A stretch of 56,248 bases of DNA from CAZKNF01 sp964554105. Its GTDB lineage: Bacteria; Bacteroidota; Rhodothermia; Rhodothermales; VXPQ01. Location: the NCBI GenBank assembly GCA_964554105.1, contig CAZKNF010000017.1, positions 1 through 56,248 of the forward strand. The letters are read 5' to 3'. The translations under genes and the position numbers were made by a program. A model generated the notes under the pieces. It was not told the DNA's origin and searched no databases. It was given only the letters and a program-made list of their open reading frames with translations. Below are positions 16,254-24,049 of this stretch, in pieces; within the stretch, counting starts at the first letter, position 1; each line of letters begins with the position of its first letter.

Positions 16254-17759
16254 ATGGCAACCCGTCTCACGAAAATTTTGATAGCGAATCGCGGAGAAAT
16301 CGCCGTGCGCGTCATTCGCACGTGCCGCGAGCTGGGGATAGAGACGGTCGCGGTATATAGCGAAGTCGATCGAAATGCAGCACACGTGCGGATGGCTGAC
16401 GAGGCCTACGAGCTCGGACCCGCACCCGCCGCCCATTCCTATCTCGCGCAGGAAAAAGTACTTGAGGCTGCACGGCAATGTGGCGCCGATGCGATTCATC
16501 CCGGGTATGGTTTCTTATCCGAAAACGCAGAATTTGCGGAAAAATGCGAGAACGCCGGAATCGTTTTCATCGGCCCGCCGGCTGAGGCCATCCGCTTGAT
16601 GGGCAACAAGACGGCCGCACGCACACTCATGGCTGAGGTCGGCATTCCCATGGCGCCCGGATCGAAGGGCGTGGTCCACGATTTCGACGAGGCCGCTGGC
16701 ATAGCCGACGACATCGGCTACCCCGTATTGATCAAGGCAGCGGCAGGCGGCGGCGGCAAGGGTATGCGCATCGTCGAGAGTCAATCCGACCTGCGCCGCT
16801 CAATCGAAATGGCACGGAGTGAGGCCGAATCCTCGTTCGGAGATCCCCACGTCTTTATTGAGAAGTACATCACTCAGCCTCGGCACATCGAAATTCAGAT
16901 ACTCGCTGACATCCACGGCAACGTACTCCACCTCTTTGAGCGCGAGTGTTCGATTCAGCGGCGCCACCAGAAAGTAATCGAAGAGGCTCCCTCATCGATA
17001 CTGACTCCCGACGTTCGGGAAGCCATGGGCGCTGCCGCAGTCACAGCCGCCCGAGCCTGCGGCTATGTCAATGCAGGGACCGTTGAATTCCTCGTCGACG
17101 ACGCACTAAATTTTTATTTCATGGAGATGAATACGCGGCTGCAGGTCGAACATCCAACGACTGAATCGATTACTGGAATCGATCTCGTCGCCGAACAGAT
17201 TCGTCTCGCGGAGGGGTCGGAACTGGGATTTCGGCAGGAGGACCTTGAGATGAACGGACACGCGATCGAGTGCAGGATTTACGCCGAAGATCCGTCGAAC
17301 GAATTTCTGCCGGACCCTGGAGAACTCGTCCGCCATCAGATGCCGTCCGGATTTGGCGTACGCGTTGACGGAAGCCTGGAGGAGGGGGGCCGTGTTGAAA
17401 TTCACTACGATCCTTTAATCTCGAAGCTCATAACGTGGGGGCGATCCCGCGACATCGCGATCGATCGCATGACGAGGGCCCTTCGCGAGTACGAAATCGC
17501 CGGCGTGCACACGACCATACCGTTCTGCCGCTTCGTAATGGATCAGCCCACCTTCCGCAGCGGCAATTTTTCCACGCATTTCGTGAGCGAACTTTTTGAA
17601 CCCGAAAAGACGCAGTCCACGGACCCGACGTTAGCGGAAGCCGCCGCCGTTGCAGCAGCCCTCGCACGAATAGAGCGCGTGAACGGTGAACGTCTGAGTC
17701 GGAAATCGGACAACGGAGCCGCACCGGCACGCTGGATTCGGCGGCGTGAATACCGGTAG
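16254..17759 (+). CDS. accC: Biotin carboxylase subunit
   Basis: ATP-dependent carboxylation of biotin on a carrier protein, the first half-reaction of acetyl-CoA (or propionyl-CoA) carboxylase. The N-terminus ILIANRGEIAVRVIRTC is diagnostic. The glycine-rich ATP-grasp loop is AAAGGGGKGMR (about 160-170). The catalytic and metal region includes ECSIQRRHQKVIEE and MEMNTRLQVEHP. Family members are usually about 450 residues; this one has 501 with a C-terminal tail rich in Ala after about 455. It contains no biotin-carrier (AMKM) motif, and no accB, accA/D or pcc gene is adjacent, so its partner lies elsewhere. ATG at 16254 is preferred over TTG at 16239. It ends 3 bp from the convergent methyltransferase gene. 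Confidence 0.92.
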   Translation: MATRLTKILIANRGEIAVRVIRTCRELGIETVAVYSEVDRNAAHVRMADEAYELGPAPAAHSYLAQEKVLEAARQCGADAIHPGYGFLSENAEFAEKCENAGIVFIGPPAEAIRLMGNKTAARTLMAEVGIPMAPGSKGVVHDFDEAAGIADDIGYPVLIKAAAGGGGKGMRIVESQSDLRRSIEMARSEAESSFGDPHVFIEKYITQPRHIEIQILADIHGNVLHLFERECSIQRRHQKVIEEAPSSILTPDVREAMGAAAVTAARACGYVNAGTVEFLVDDALNFYFMEMNTRLQVEHPTTESITGIDLVAEQIRLAEGSELGFRQEDLEMNGHAIECRIYAEDPSNEFLPDPGELVRHQMPSGFGVRVDGSLEEGGRVEIHYDPLISKLITWGRSRDIAIDRMTRALREYEIAGVHTTIPFCRFVMDQPTFRSGNFSTHFVSELFEPEKTQSTDPTLAEAAAVAAALARIERVNGERLSRKSDNGAAPARWIRRREYR

Positions 17760-17762
17760 CGG

Positions 17763-18425
17763 TCAGCGCTTGCGAACCATCATCACACCGTCGGCGATTG
17801 GGACCATGGCCGTGTCGACCCGCTCGTCCGCCTTCAACTTCCTGTTCAGCGCGTCAATCGCCAGCGTACCCTCATCTTCCGAATCCGGATCGGCAACCCG
17901 TCCGCCGCGGAGCATATTGTCGAGCAAAATCACACCTCCTGTCCGTACTAGCTCGAGCGAACGTTCGTAGTACGCATCGTAGCTGACCTTGTCGGCATCG
18001 ATAAAGGCCATATCGAACGTTCCGGCAGCGCCCTCGTCCAGGAGTTCGTCGAGCGTATCGATCGCCGGACCAATCCGCAATTCAATCCTGTCAGAAACAT
18101 CAGCCTCCTCCCAGTATCTTCTTGCGATCGACGTGTACTCTTCGCTGATGTCGCAGGCCACCAGGTGCGCATCCGGCTGCATCGCACGTGCGACGGCGAT
18201 GGAACTGTATCCCGTAAACACACCGATCTCGAGCGCCCGCCGCGCGTCGATCAGCTTTGCCACTAGCGCCATGAACTGCCCCTGCTCCGGGGCGATCTGC
18301 ATTTGAGCCTCAGGATGTCGTGACGTTTCATCCCGCAACCGCCTTAAAACTTCCGGTTCGCGCAGAACGTGCTGTTGCAGATATTCATAAAGCACGTCTG
18401 ATAGGCCAATCGTCTGATTCGACAT
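17763..18425 (-). CDS. SAM-dependent O-methyltransferase (catechol/caffeoyl-CoA type)
   Basis: Class I methyltransferase of the OMT_3 family (caffeoyl-CoA and MdmC-like enzymes), using S-adenosylmethionine and usually a divalent metal. Motif I is ALEIGVFTGYSSIAVA (about 64-79), followed by the acidic end of the second strand (LVACDISEEY), and then FDMAFIDADKVSYDAYYE with the metal-ligand aspartates and GGVILLDNMLRGG. The length of 220 residues is standard. The natural substrate cannot be told. Upstream of the ATG no Shine-Dalgarno is evident. It ends 3 bp from accC (convergent) and starts 15 bp downstream of the trmB stop, so it is probably co-transcribed with trmB and the M48 gene. Confidence 0.88.
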   Translation of the reverse strand: MSNQTIGLSDVLYEYLQQHVLREPEVLRRLRDETSRHPEAQMQIAPEQGQFMALVAKLIDARRALEIGVFTGYSSIAVARAMQPDAHLVACDISEEYTSIARRYWEEADVSDRIELRIGPAIDTLDELLDEGAAGTFDMAFIDADKVSYDAYYERSLELVRTGGVILLDNMLRGGRVADPDSEDEGTLAIDALNRKLKADERVDTAMVPIADGVMMVRKR

Positions 18426-18440
18426 GATCGCTGGTTATGA

Positions 18441-19388
18441 TCAATATTTTCGATGTACGACCGTCATGCCCCGTTCTTCTAACCATTCGGTCAGACTTCG
18501 TACGGCATGTCCAACGCCACTCGTCTGGAGGGGCTCGCCGAAACGCTTTACTCCAACAACGTAGCCGTTTCTTCCCTCCCGAGCCTCGACGATAATTTCT
18601 TGACTCAGCCCGATCTCCTCCACATGTACGAGGAACGCATATCCTGCACCATCGAGCGCCCGGTATGCCTCGCGAATGACGACGGTACCCGTTCGAAACG
18701 AGAAGACGACCTCCTCAAAGGACGCAAGCTCCGGTAGTTCGCCTTCTAATACGGCGTGGTGCATGGTATCCGTTGACTCAATCTTGATTGCGTCGTCATC
18801 CGCCTCACCCGTCTTGATCAGCGCGGCGTGGTAAATATCCAGATCCCGCTCCCGCCATTTACGCGCGTATTTCGTTTCGAGCGCCTCCGACGGCGGTTCT
18901 CTGTGCTCGACTCGAAAAAGCCCCGAGTCGAGGGCGTTCTCGCAGGCGAATGCAAAGAAGGCTGGATGGTCGGTCGTCAGAAAAATGCAGCCGTCACCTT
19001 CCAGTCGCGATGACAGCAGCCGCAGGAAAGAAGCTTGCAGCAAACGCCTGCTGCGGTGCTTCCGCCGTGGCCACGGATCCGGGAAATTGATATACGCCGC
19101 TTGAAGGCCGTGGCGCCCCACCACATCCCGAAGGACGAATGTCGCGTCAGCTTTCATCACACGTGCATTCCTGGCACCGGTTCGCCTCAGCCGTCGAAAT
19201 GTCCGCACCACGGAATCGGGCGCCCGGTCGATACCGAGCACGTTCCATTCTGGATGGTTCGACGACAGCGCCTCAATGAATCGGCCGCTTCCGACTCCGA
19301 TTTCAGCAATCAACGGAGCGCTTCGTCCGAACAGTGCCTCGGACGAAGAAGGAAAATCTACGGAGGATGTGGGAATGACGATGGACAA
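18441..19388 (-). CDS. trmB: tRNA (guanine-N7)-methyltransferase with C-terminal extension
   Basis: Methylates G46 of tRNAs using S-adenosylmethionine. IAEIGVGSGRFIEAL is the SAM-binding motif (about 28-42), NVLGIDRA the second-strand end, and INFPDPWPRRKHRSRRL the diagnostic TrmB tRNA/substrate motif. Typical TrmB is about 210-240 residues; this protein is 315, with roughly 110 extra residues after the catalytic core (from about 205), beta-rich and ending WLEERGMTVVHRK. C-terminal extensions are known in TrmB of some thermophiles such as Aquifex. The start is the TTG at 19388; no in-frame ATG gives a complete domain, and no Shine-Dalgarno is clear. It lies 14 bp downstream of the M48 protease gene. 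Confidence 0.88.
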   Translation of the reverse strand: MSIVIPTSSVDFPSSSEALFGRSAPLIAEIGVGSGRFIEALSSNHPEWNVLGIDRAPDSVVRTFRRLRRTGARNARVMKADATFVLRDVVGRHGLQAAYINFPDPWPRRKHRSRRLLQASFLRLLSSRLEGDGCIFLTTDHPAFFAFACENALDSGLFRVEHREPPSEALETKYARKWRERDLDIYHAALIKTGEADDDAIKIESTDTMHHAVLEGELPELASFEEVVFSFRTGTVVIREAYRALDGAGYAFLVHVEEIGLSQEIIVEAREGRNGYVVGVKRFGEPLQTSGVGHAVRSLTEWLEERGMTVVHRKY

Positions 19389-19402
19389 TCGGCCGGATAT
19401 AA

Positions 19403-20206
19403 CTAGCTGCCGACCCGCTGCTGAAGCGAGCTAAAGCCGCTTTCGTTTGTTACGAGTCCCTGCTTCGACGGCAGTTCTTCGATCTTCTGACGCACGTTCT
19501 CCAGCCGATCTTCGCTGAGCGGATGCGTCGAGAAAAATTGCTCAATCGAGCTCGGCCGGCGTTCGCGCTGCTCCAGAAGGGTCTGGAACATGTCAATCAT
19601 GCCCTCGGGGTTATAGTCTGCCCCGTACATGTATTCCACACCGAGATCGTCGGCCTCGCGCTCGTCGCTGCGAGAGAAGCTGGCAATGGCTCCTGTCCCA
19701 AGTATCTGTGCGAGAATTTGTTGATACGCTTCGGGATTCTGTCCGAGTACGACGGAGGCGATAATATTCAAGCCGTACGTCGTCGTCAGGCGTTCGGTAC
19801 CGTGCCGTGCGACGCCATGCGAAATCTCATGTGCCATCACGCCCGCAAGCTCTGCGGCACTCCCGGCCTGATCGATGAGCCCGGTATGTACGTAGACATG
19901 GCCACCCGGAATATTGAACGCGTTAATCGATGGGTCTCTGACAATGTGGAATTCCCACGGCATATCGCTCAGTTCAGTTTGCGCGACGATCCGCCTGCCC
20001 ATCTCATTAATGTAGGAGACCGCCGCCTGATCATTGACCAGCGTCAATTCCCGCGCGATATCCTGTTCGAGCTGTGCGCCCAGTTCCCATTCTTCCTCAA
20101 GGGAAACTAGATTTAGATCTCCCCGATTCACGCCGCTGGTGGCGCATCCCACCAAAACCAAGAGGAGCGGGATTACGATATATTGCATGGTTCCGATTCG
20201 CTGCAT
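19403..20206 (-). CDS. M48-family metalloprotease lipoprotein (BepA/LoiP-like)
   Basis: Zinc endopeptidase of the envelope, of the kind that degrades or assists misassembled outer-membrane proteins. The signal peptide ends in the lipobox LVGC (Cys21), so it is a lipoprotein. The catalytic motif is HEISH (126-130) with the third zinc ligand in EREADD (Glu184). FFSTHPLSEDRLENVR near the C-terminus is conserved in the family. No TPR domain is present, so it is closer to LoiP/YcaL than to full-length BepA. Length is 268 codons. The start at 20206 follows AGGTGAGGG with suitable spacing; ATG at 20188 is an alternative. It begins a likely operon with trmB and the O-methyltransferase. Confidence 0.9.
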   Translation of the reverse strand: MQRIGTMQYIVIPLLLVLVGCATSGVNRGDLNLVSLEEEWELGAQLEQDIARELTLVNDQAAVSYINEMGRRIVAQTELSDMPWEFHIVRDPSINAFNIPGGHVYVHTGLIDQAGSAAELAGVMAHEISHGVARHGTERLTTTYGLNIIASVVLGQNPEAYQQILAQILGTGAIASFSRSDEREADDLGVEYMYGADYNPEGMIDMFQTLLEQRERRPSSIEQFFSTHPLSEDRLENVRQKIEELPSKQGLVTNESGFSSLQQRVGS

Positions 20207-20421
20207 GATGCCCTCACCTTTCTAGAGATCATAATAGCCACCCGGGTGATCGTCCACCTCCCGATCGGATATCCGAACCGGACTAGCAGCATCGAAGTTT
20301 TCCCGCGTAACGCGTTCGTAGCGAACCCATGAAACGCATGCGTTATTTTCCTAATGTGATCGGCTTGATTAAAACTTGCCCGCTCTATGGAAATGTTCTA
20401 GCAACCCGCCGCCCCGAGCGG

Positions 20422-22071
20422 CTACGCAACGCCGGCAGATCGAAAGGCCGCAGATACGATGGATTGTGCTTCATCCTGGATCTGTTTTAGGTGTGCATCT
20501 CCCTTGAAGCTCTCCGAATAGATTTTGTAGATATCCTCGGTGCCCGACGGCCGCGCCGCAAACCACCCATTCTCGGTAACTACTTTCAGGCCGCCGATTG
20601 GCGCGTCATTACCAGGGGCCCTGGTCAGCTTCGCCTCGATCTTCTCACCGGCCAATTCACTCGTTTCGATTTCATCCGGAGATAAAAGCTTGAGAACCTC
20701 TTTCTGACCACGTGTGGCGGGCGCGTCGATCCGCTCATAGACAGGATCTCCGAAACGCTCGGTCAGTGATGCATACTGTTCTCCGGGATCTCGACCGGTC
20801 GCGGCCGTAATTTCCGCAGCCAGCAGCGTCATTATGATTCCGTCCTTGTCGGTCGTCCACACCGCCCCATTGCGTCGGATGAACGAAGCGCCGGCGCTTT
20901 CCTCCCCGCCGAATCCGTAGGACCCATCGACGAGCCCATCCACAAACCATTTAAAGCCGACCGGCACTTCGGCCAGCCGCCGGCCGAGATGTCGTGCGAC
21001 GCGATCGATCATTGAGCTCGACACGAGCGTCTTGCCGATAGCCGCGGCATCCGGCCAGCCGGGGCGGTTCTGATAGAGATACCACACCGCCGCCGCGAGA
21101 TAGTGGTTTGGATTCATGAGGCCGACGCTCGGCGTAACGATGCCATGCCGGTCGAAGTCGGGGTCGTTGCCGAATGCGATGTCGTATCGATCCTTCAACT
21201 CGATCAGGCTCGCCATTGCGTGCGGAGAAGAGCAGTCCATCCGTATCTGTCCGTCCTTATCGACCGTCATGAACGAGAAGGTCGGATCGATGACTGGATT
21301 GACGACTTCAAGATCGAGACCGTAGTGATCGGCGATAGGCTCCCAGTAGCCGACGCCGGCGCCCCCCATGGGATCCGCGCCGATTTTCAGCCCTGATTGC
21401 CCGATCGCATCCATATCAAGAACGTGCTCGAGGTCGTCTACATAGGGGTGAACGAGGTCGATTTCCTGCGTCGAATCTGCTGCTCTCGCATCGGCAAGTG
21501 GGATTCGCTTCACGCCGTTGAGACGGCTCTCGAGGAGTGCATTGGCCCTATCCTGAATACGACTCGTGATTTCCGTCCCCGCAGGTCCACCGGAGGGAGG
21601 ATTGTACTTAAAGCCTCCATCATCCGGTGGGTTATGGGAAGGCGTCAGCACAATACCATCCGCAAGGCCCGACGACCGGCCGGCGTTATGGGTAAGGATC
21701 GCATGTGAGATGACGGGCGTGGGCGTATACCCTCCTCCGGACTGAATGCGCACCTCGACCCCATTGGCCGCCAGCACCTCCAGGGCCGTGGTAAATGCGG
21801 CTTCTGACAGGGCATGGGTGTCGATGCCCATAATCAGCGGCCCATCCACACCGTCCGCGGCGCGAACCTCCGCCAGAGCCTGGCTTATCGCCGCGACATG
21901 ATTCTCATTGAACGAGCAATCGAATGAACTGCCGCGATGTCCTGATGTCCCGAAGGATACGCGCTCCGATGGATTGGATGCGTCCGGCGACAGCGAGTAG
22001 TACGACGAGATCAGTCGAGGGATGTTGACCAAAAGCTCGCGAGGAGCCGGTTTGCCTGCTAGGTTGTCCAA
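20422..22071 (-). CDS. pgm: Phosphoglucomutase (alpha-D-glucose phosphate-specific)
   Basis: Interconverts glucose-1-phosphate and glucose-6-phosphate, supplying sugar nucleotides and storage polysaccharide. The substrate-side motif GTSGHRGSS lies at 41-49. The phosphoserine loop is TPSHNPP (Ser145), the magnesium loop GNDPDFDRHG (301-310), the sugar-recognition loop GGEESAGASF (about 375), and the phosphate-binding loop RPSGTEDIYK near the C-terminus. The length of 549 residues matches the alpha-PGM Pgm class. The start is TTG at 22071: the following LAGKPAP is the usual N-terminus for this class and no ATG fits. No Shine-Dalgarno is visible. It lies 23 bp downstream of an acidic unknown gene on the same strand, probably one operon. 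Confidence 0.95.
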   Translation of the reverse strand: MDNLAGKPAPRELLVNIPRLISSYYSLSPDASNPSERVSFGTSGHRGSSFDCSFNENHVAAISQALAEVRAADGVDGPLIMGIDTHALSEAAFTTALEVLAANGVEVRIQSGGGYTPTPVISHAILTHNAGRSSGLADGIVLTPSHNPPDDGGFKYNPPSGGPAGTEITSRIQDRANALLESRLNGVKRIPLADARAADSTQEIDLVHPYVDDLEHVLDMDAIGQSGLKIGADPMGGAGVGYWEPIADHYGLDLEVVNPVIDPTFSFMTVDKDGQIRMDCSSPHAMASLIELKDRYDIAFGNDPDFDRHGIVTPSVGLMNPNHYLAAAVWYLYQNRPGWPDAAAIGKTLVSSSMIDRVARHLGRRLAEVPVGFKWFVDGLVDGSYGFGGEESAGASFIRRNGAVWTTDKDGIIMTLLAAEITAATGRDPGEQYASLTERFGDPVYERIDAPATRGQKEVLKLLSPDEIETSELAGEKIEAKLTRAPGNDAPIGGLKVVTENGWFAARPSGTEDIYKIYSESFKGDAHLKQIQDEAQSIVSAAFRSAGVA

Positions 22072-22094
22072 GGTCGTAGAGATTGAGTGGGCGA

Positions 22095-22829
22095 TCAGTC
22101 GACGCCATCGTGGCCGCCGGATTCTTCGAGTTTGTCCGGCTGCACGCCGGTACCCGAATATTCAAGGCGATCCGCACCTTGAACCTCGTTCACGTCGGCG
22201 ACTTCCGCAAATTCGGCCTCGACTCCACTCCGAAGTTTCCCGAGTCGAACAAGAATCCGAAGAATGGCATCCTCTTCTCCTGGAATGATTTCCCGGAGGC
22301 GCATCCAGTGTCTGATCGAGTCCTCCACCAGCACGTACGCCTCGACGGCCGCTTTCTCGGACGCACCGGAAATGGTGGACAAAACGGCTGATTCCATTCG
22401 CAAACGACTGCGAAGCGCTCTGAGGAGTTTTACGTTGATCCGGTAGCGCGCATCCGCGATCGTTTCGATTGCCTCCTGCAGGTCATCGGCCTCGCGCTCG
22501 ATATCAAACGTCAGGACGTCCGCCTCAGCCATCTCGGTGGCTTCAATTCCCCAGGTTCGGACGGCCTCCTTCGCTCCCCGAAACCATATATCCACTTCTT
22601 CGGCATAAGCCTCGGCCTCGAGCACCAGCGGATGGCTGCGTGCGATCCTATCCAGTCGCTCCTCCTCTTCTCGTATCTCACCACCAGCAGGCATCTCGAC
22701 GTTAATGCCCTGTGCTTCGGCTATTTCATGCAGGAGACCGATCGCCGTCTCGAACGTCTCCTGCAGGTCCTCCCAGAAATCTGCATTTTCGAGGCGAGAT
22801 CCCCCACCACCATCTATAGAATCACTCAT
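22095..22829 (-). CDS. Acidic helical protein, unknown
   Basis: I do not recognise this 244-residue protein. It has no signal peptide or membrane segment, so it is probably cytoplasmic. The sequence is strongly acidic and mostly helical, with long stretches of alternating Glu, Ala and Leu/Ile (REEEERLDRIARSHPLVLEA, READDLQEAIETIADA). The N-terminal 15 residues are Gly/Ser-rich and the last 30 are probably disordered. The start ATG at 22829 has a good GGGAGGT ribosome site. Its place 23 bp upstream of pgm suggests co-transcription, but no functional link can be drawn. Confidence 0.68.
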   Translation of the reverse strand: MSDSIDGGGGSRLENADFWEDLQETFETAIGLLHEIAEAQGINVEMPAGGEIREEEERLDRIARSHPLVLEAEAYAEEVDIWFRGAKEAVRTWGIEATEMAEADVLTFDIEREADDLQEAIETIADARYRINVKLLRALRSRLRMESAVLSTISGASEKAAVEAYVLVEDSIRHWMRLREIIPGEEDAILRILVRLGKLRSGVEAEFAEVADVNEVQGADRLEYSGTGVQPDKLEESGGHDGVD

Positions 22830-23154
22830 CGACCTCCCGCTCCTTGCAATCCCGCATTCCGTTCATCGCACGCCCCCTGACAGATCCGCTTCTCCGACAA
22901 ATCCGTATGTTGACATGCCAACAAAAACCGACCTCCGCACCAAAATCAACGCCCCGCGTTGAACCGCCCGGCACCCTGAGGGTTCATCTACGGCCGTGCC
23001 GTGTACCTGCATAGCTTGTCGCCCCAGCCCCAACTAGCATACGTCGTCAGCGCGTTCTATGCAGCGAACAGATTCATGAAAGGGTAACATTTTCTACTTT
23101 TTCAAAACCGCCGGCAGTTGGAGCGGTACATCCAAGGTCTAAAAAACACGTTTT
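22830..23154. other. Divergent intergenic region
   Basis: A 325-bp gap between the acidic unknown gene (minus) and the WG-repeat gene (plus). At 22908-22923 there is a near-palindrome TGTTGACATGCCAACA (one mismatch between arms), about 80 bp upstream of the minus-strand start. On the plus side, TACTTTTT near 23097, about 55 bp before the WG-repeat start, partly matches the Bacteroidota TAnnTTTG element, but no matching upstream element is seen. No RNA gene is recognised. Confidence 0.35.
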
Positions 23155-23907
23155 ATGATGCGTAGAATCCAGCTTACGATCCTGCTTTTCGCCATCGGAG
23201 CCATGTCGCTGGCGTGTGAGCCCGACGCCGACCAGACGTCGGACGTCTCCACCAATGCTCTGGAGGATGGATCGACGCTTCTTCCGGTGCTTCAGGACGG
23301 AAGATGGGGATACATAGATACCACAGGGACTCTCGTCGTAGAGCCCCGATTCAAACGTGCGTTCTCGTTCTCCGAGAACCTAGGGCTCGTTGAGGCGGAC
23401 AGCGGCTTCGGATATATCCGCGAGGACGGAAGTTTTTCGATACCGCCGCAGTTCGAAGACGCCTGGCATTTCGCCGGAGGGAGAGCTCCGGTACAAACGG
23501 CCGGCACCTGGCAGTTTGTCGATGAAGAGGGTGATGTCATCGACCGCCAGAACGATATTGCCAATGATCCGAACTTCACCCTGCAGCTCGGATCTCTCGT
23601 CGAGAAAGACTACCAACCTCGACAGCTGCAGCTAATTCATTCCGACGACCAATACGGATTTCAAACTCCGGACGGCGACGTCGTCATCGAACCCCAATTC
23701 CAGAATGCCTGGTACTTCTCAGAGGGATTGGCTCGCGTAATGATCGACAGCCTGTGGGGCTTTATCGATCGCAGCGGCACGGTGGTAATCGAGCCTGCCT
23801 TCGATCTGGCCTGGGAATTCGACAATGGTCTCGCCCTCGTAATGGTCGACGGCAAGTACGGCTACATCAACCGTTCCGGCCAATTCGTCTGGGAGCCGAC
23901 GAACTGA
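23155..23907 (+). CDS. WG-repeat lipoprotein
   Basis: Surface or periplasmic protein built of WG (KWG-like leptospira) repeats; the function of this class is not well known. The signal peptide ends in SLAC, giving a lipid-modified Cys21. Six repeat units of about 30-35 residues follow, each with an aromatic-Gly-(Y/F)I core and an (V/I)(I/E)EPxF tail: WGYIDTTG, FGYIREDG, WQFVDEEG, YGFQTPDG, WGFIDRSG and YGYINRSG. The third unit is less regular and is followed by a 25-residue insertion. The length is 250 residues. The start has two adjacent ATGs with no clear ribosome site. It is a single gene, closed by a weak hairpin with a T run. Confidence 0.88.
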   Translation: MMRRIQLTILLFAIGAMSLACEPDADQTSDVSTNALEDGSTLLPVLQDGRWGYIDTTGTLVVEPRFKRAFSFSENLGLVEADSGFGYIREDGSFSIPPQFEDAWHFAGGRAPVQTAGTWQFVDEEGDVIDRQNDIANDPNFTLQLGSLVEKDYQPRQLQLIHSDDQYGFQTPDGDVVIEPQFQNAWYFSEGLARVMIDSLWGFIDRSGTVVIEPAFDLAWEFDNGLALVMVDGKYGYINRSGQFVWEPTN

Positions 23908-23938
23908 CCGCTCCTTATTTCTACAGCGGCACCTTTTT
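23908..23938 (+). terminator. Weak intrinsic terminator after the WG-repeat gene
   Basis: Stem CCGCT/AGCGG (23908-23912 with 23925-23929), 12-base loop, then TTTTT at 23934-23938. It begins one base after the WG-repeat stop. The stem is short, so this is a tentative call. Confidence 0.4.
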
Positions 23939-24019
23939 AGCCAACCGTATTGAATCGCCGCACCTCTGCTGGCGCAAACGCTTCCGGCGTTTCAGCGTAC
24001 ACCTTGTAGAACGTCCCAG

Positions 24020-24046
24020 CAGCAATTCCGAGACCAGCAATTCCGA
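24020..24046 (+). repeat. 12-bp direct repeat just upstream of porX
   Basis: CAGCAATTCCGA occurs at 24020-24031 and 24035-24046, spaced 15 bp start to start and ending three bases before the porX ATG. It covers the translation-initiation region, where no Shine-Dalgarno is seen. It could be a slippage duplicate or a regulatory site. Confidence 0.5.
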
Positions 24047-24049
24047 AGC

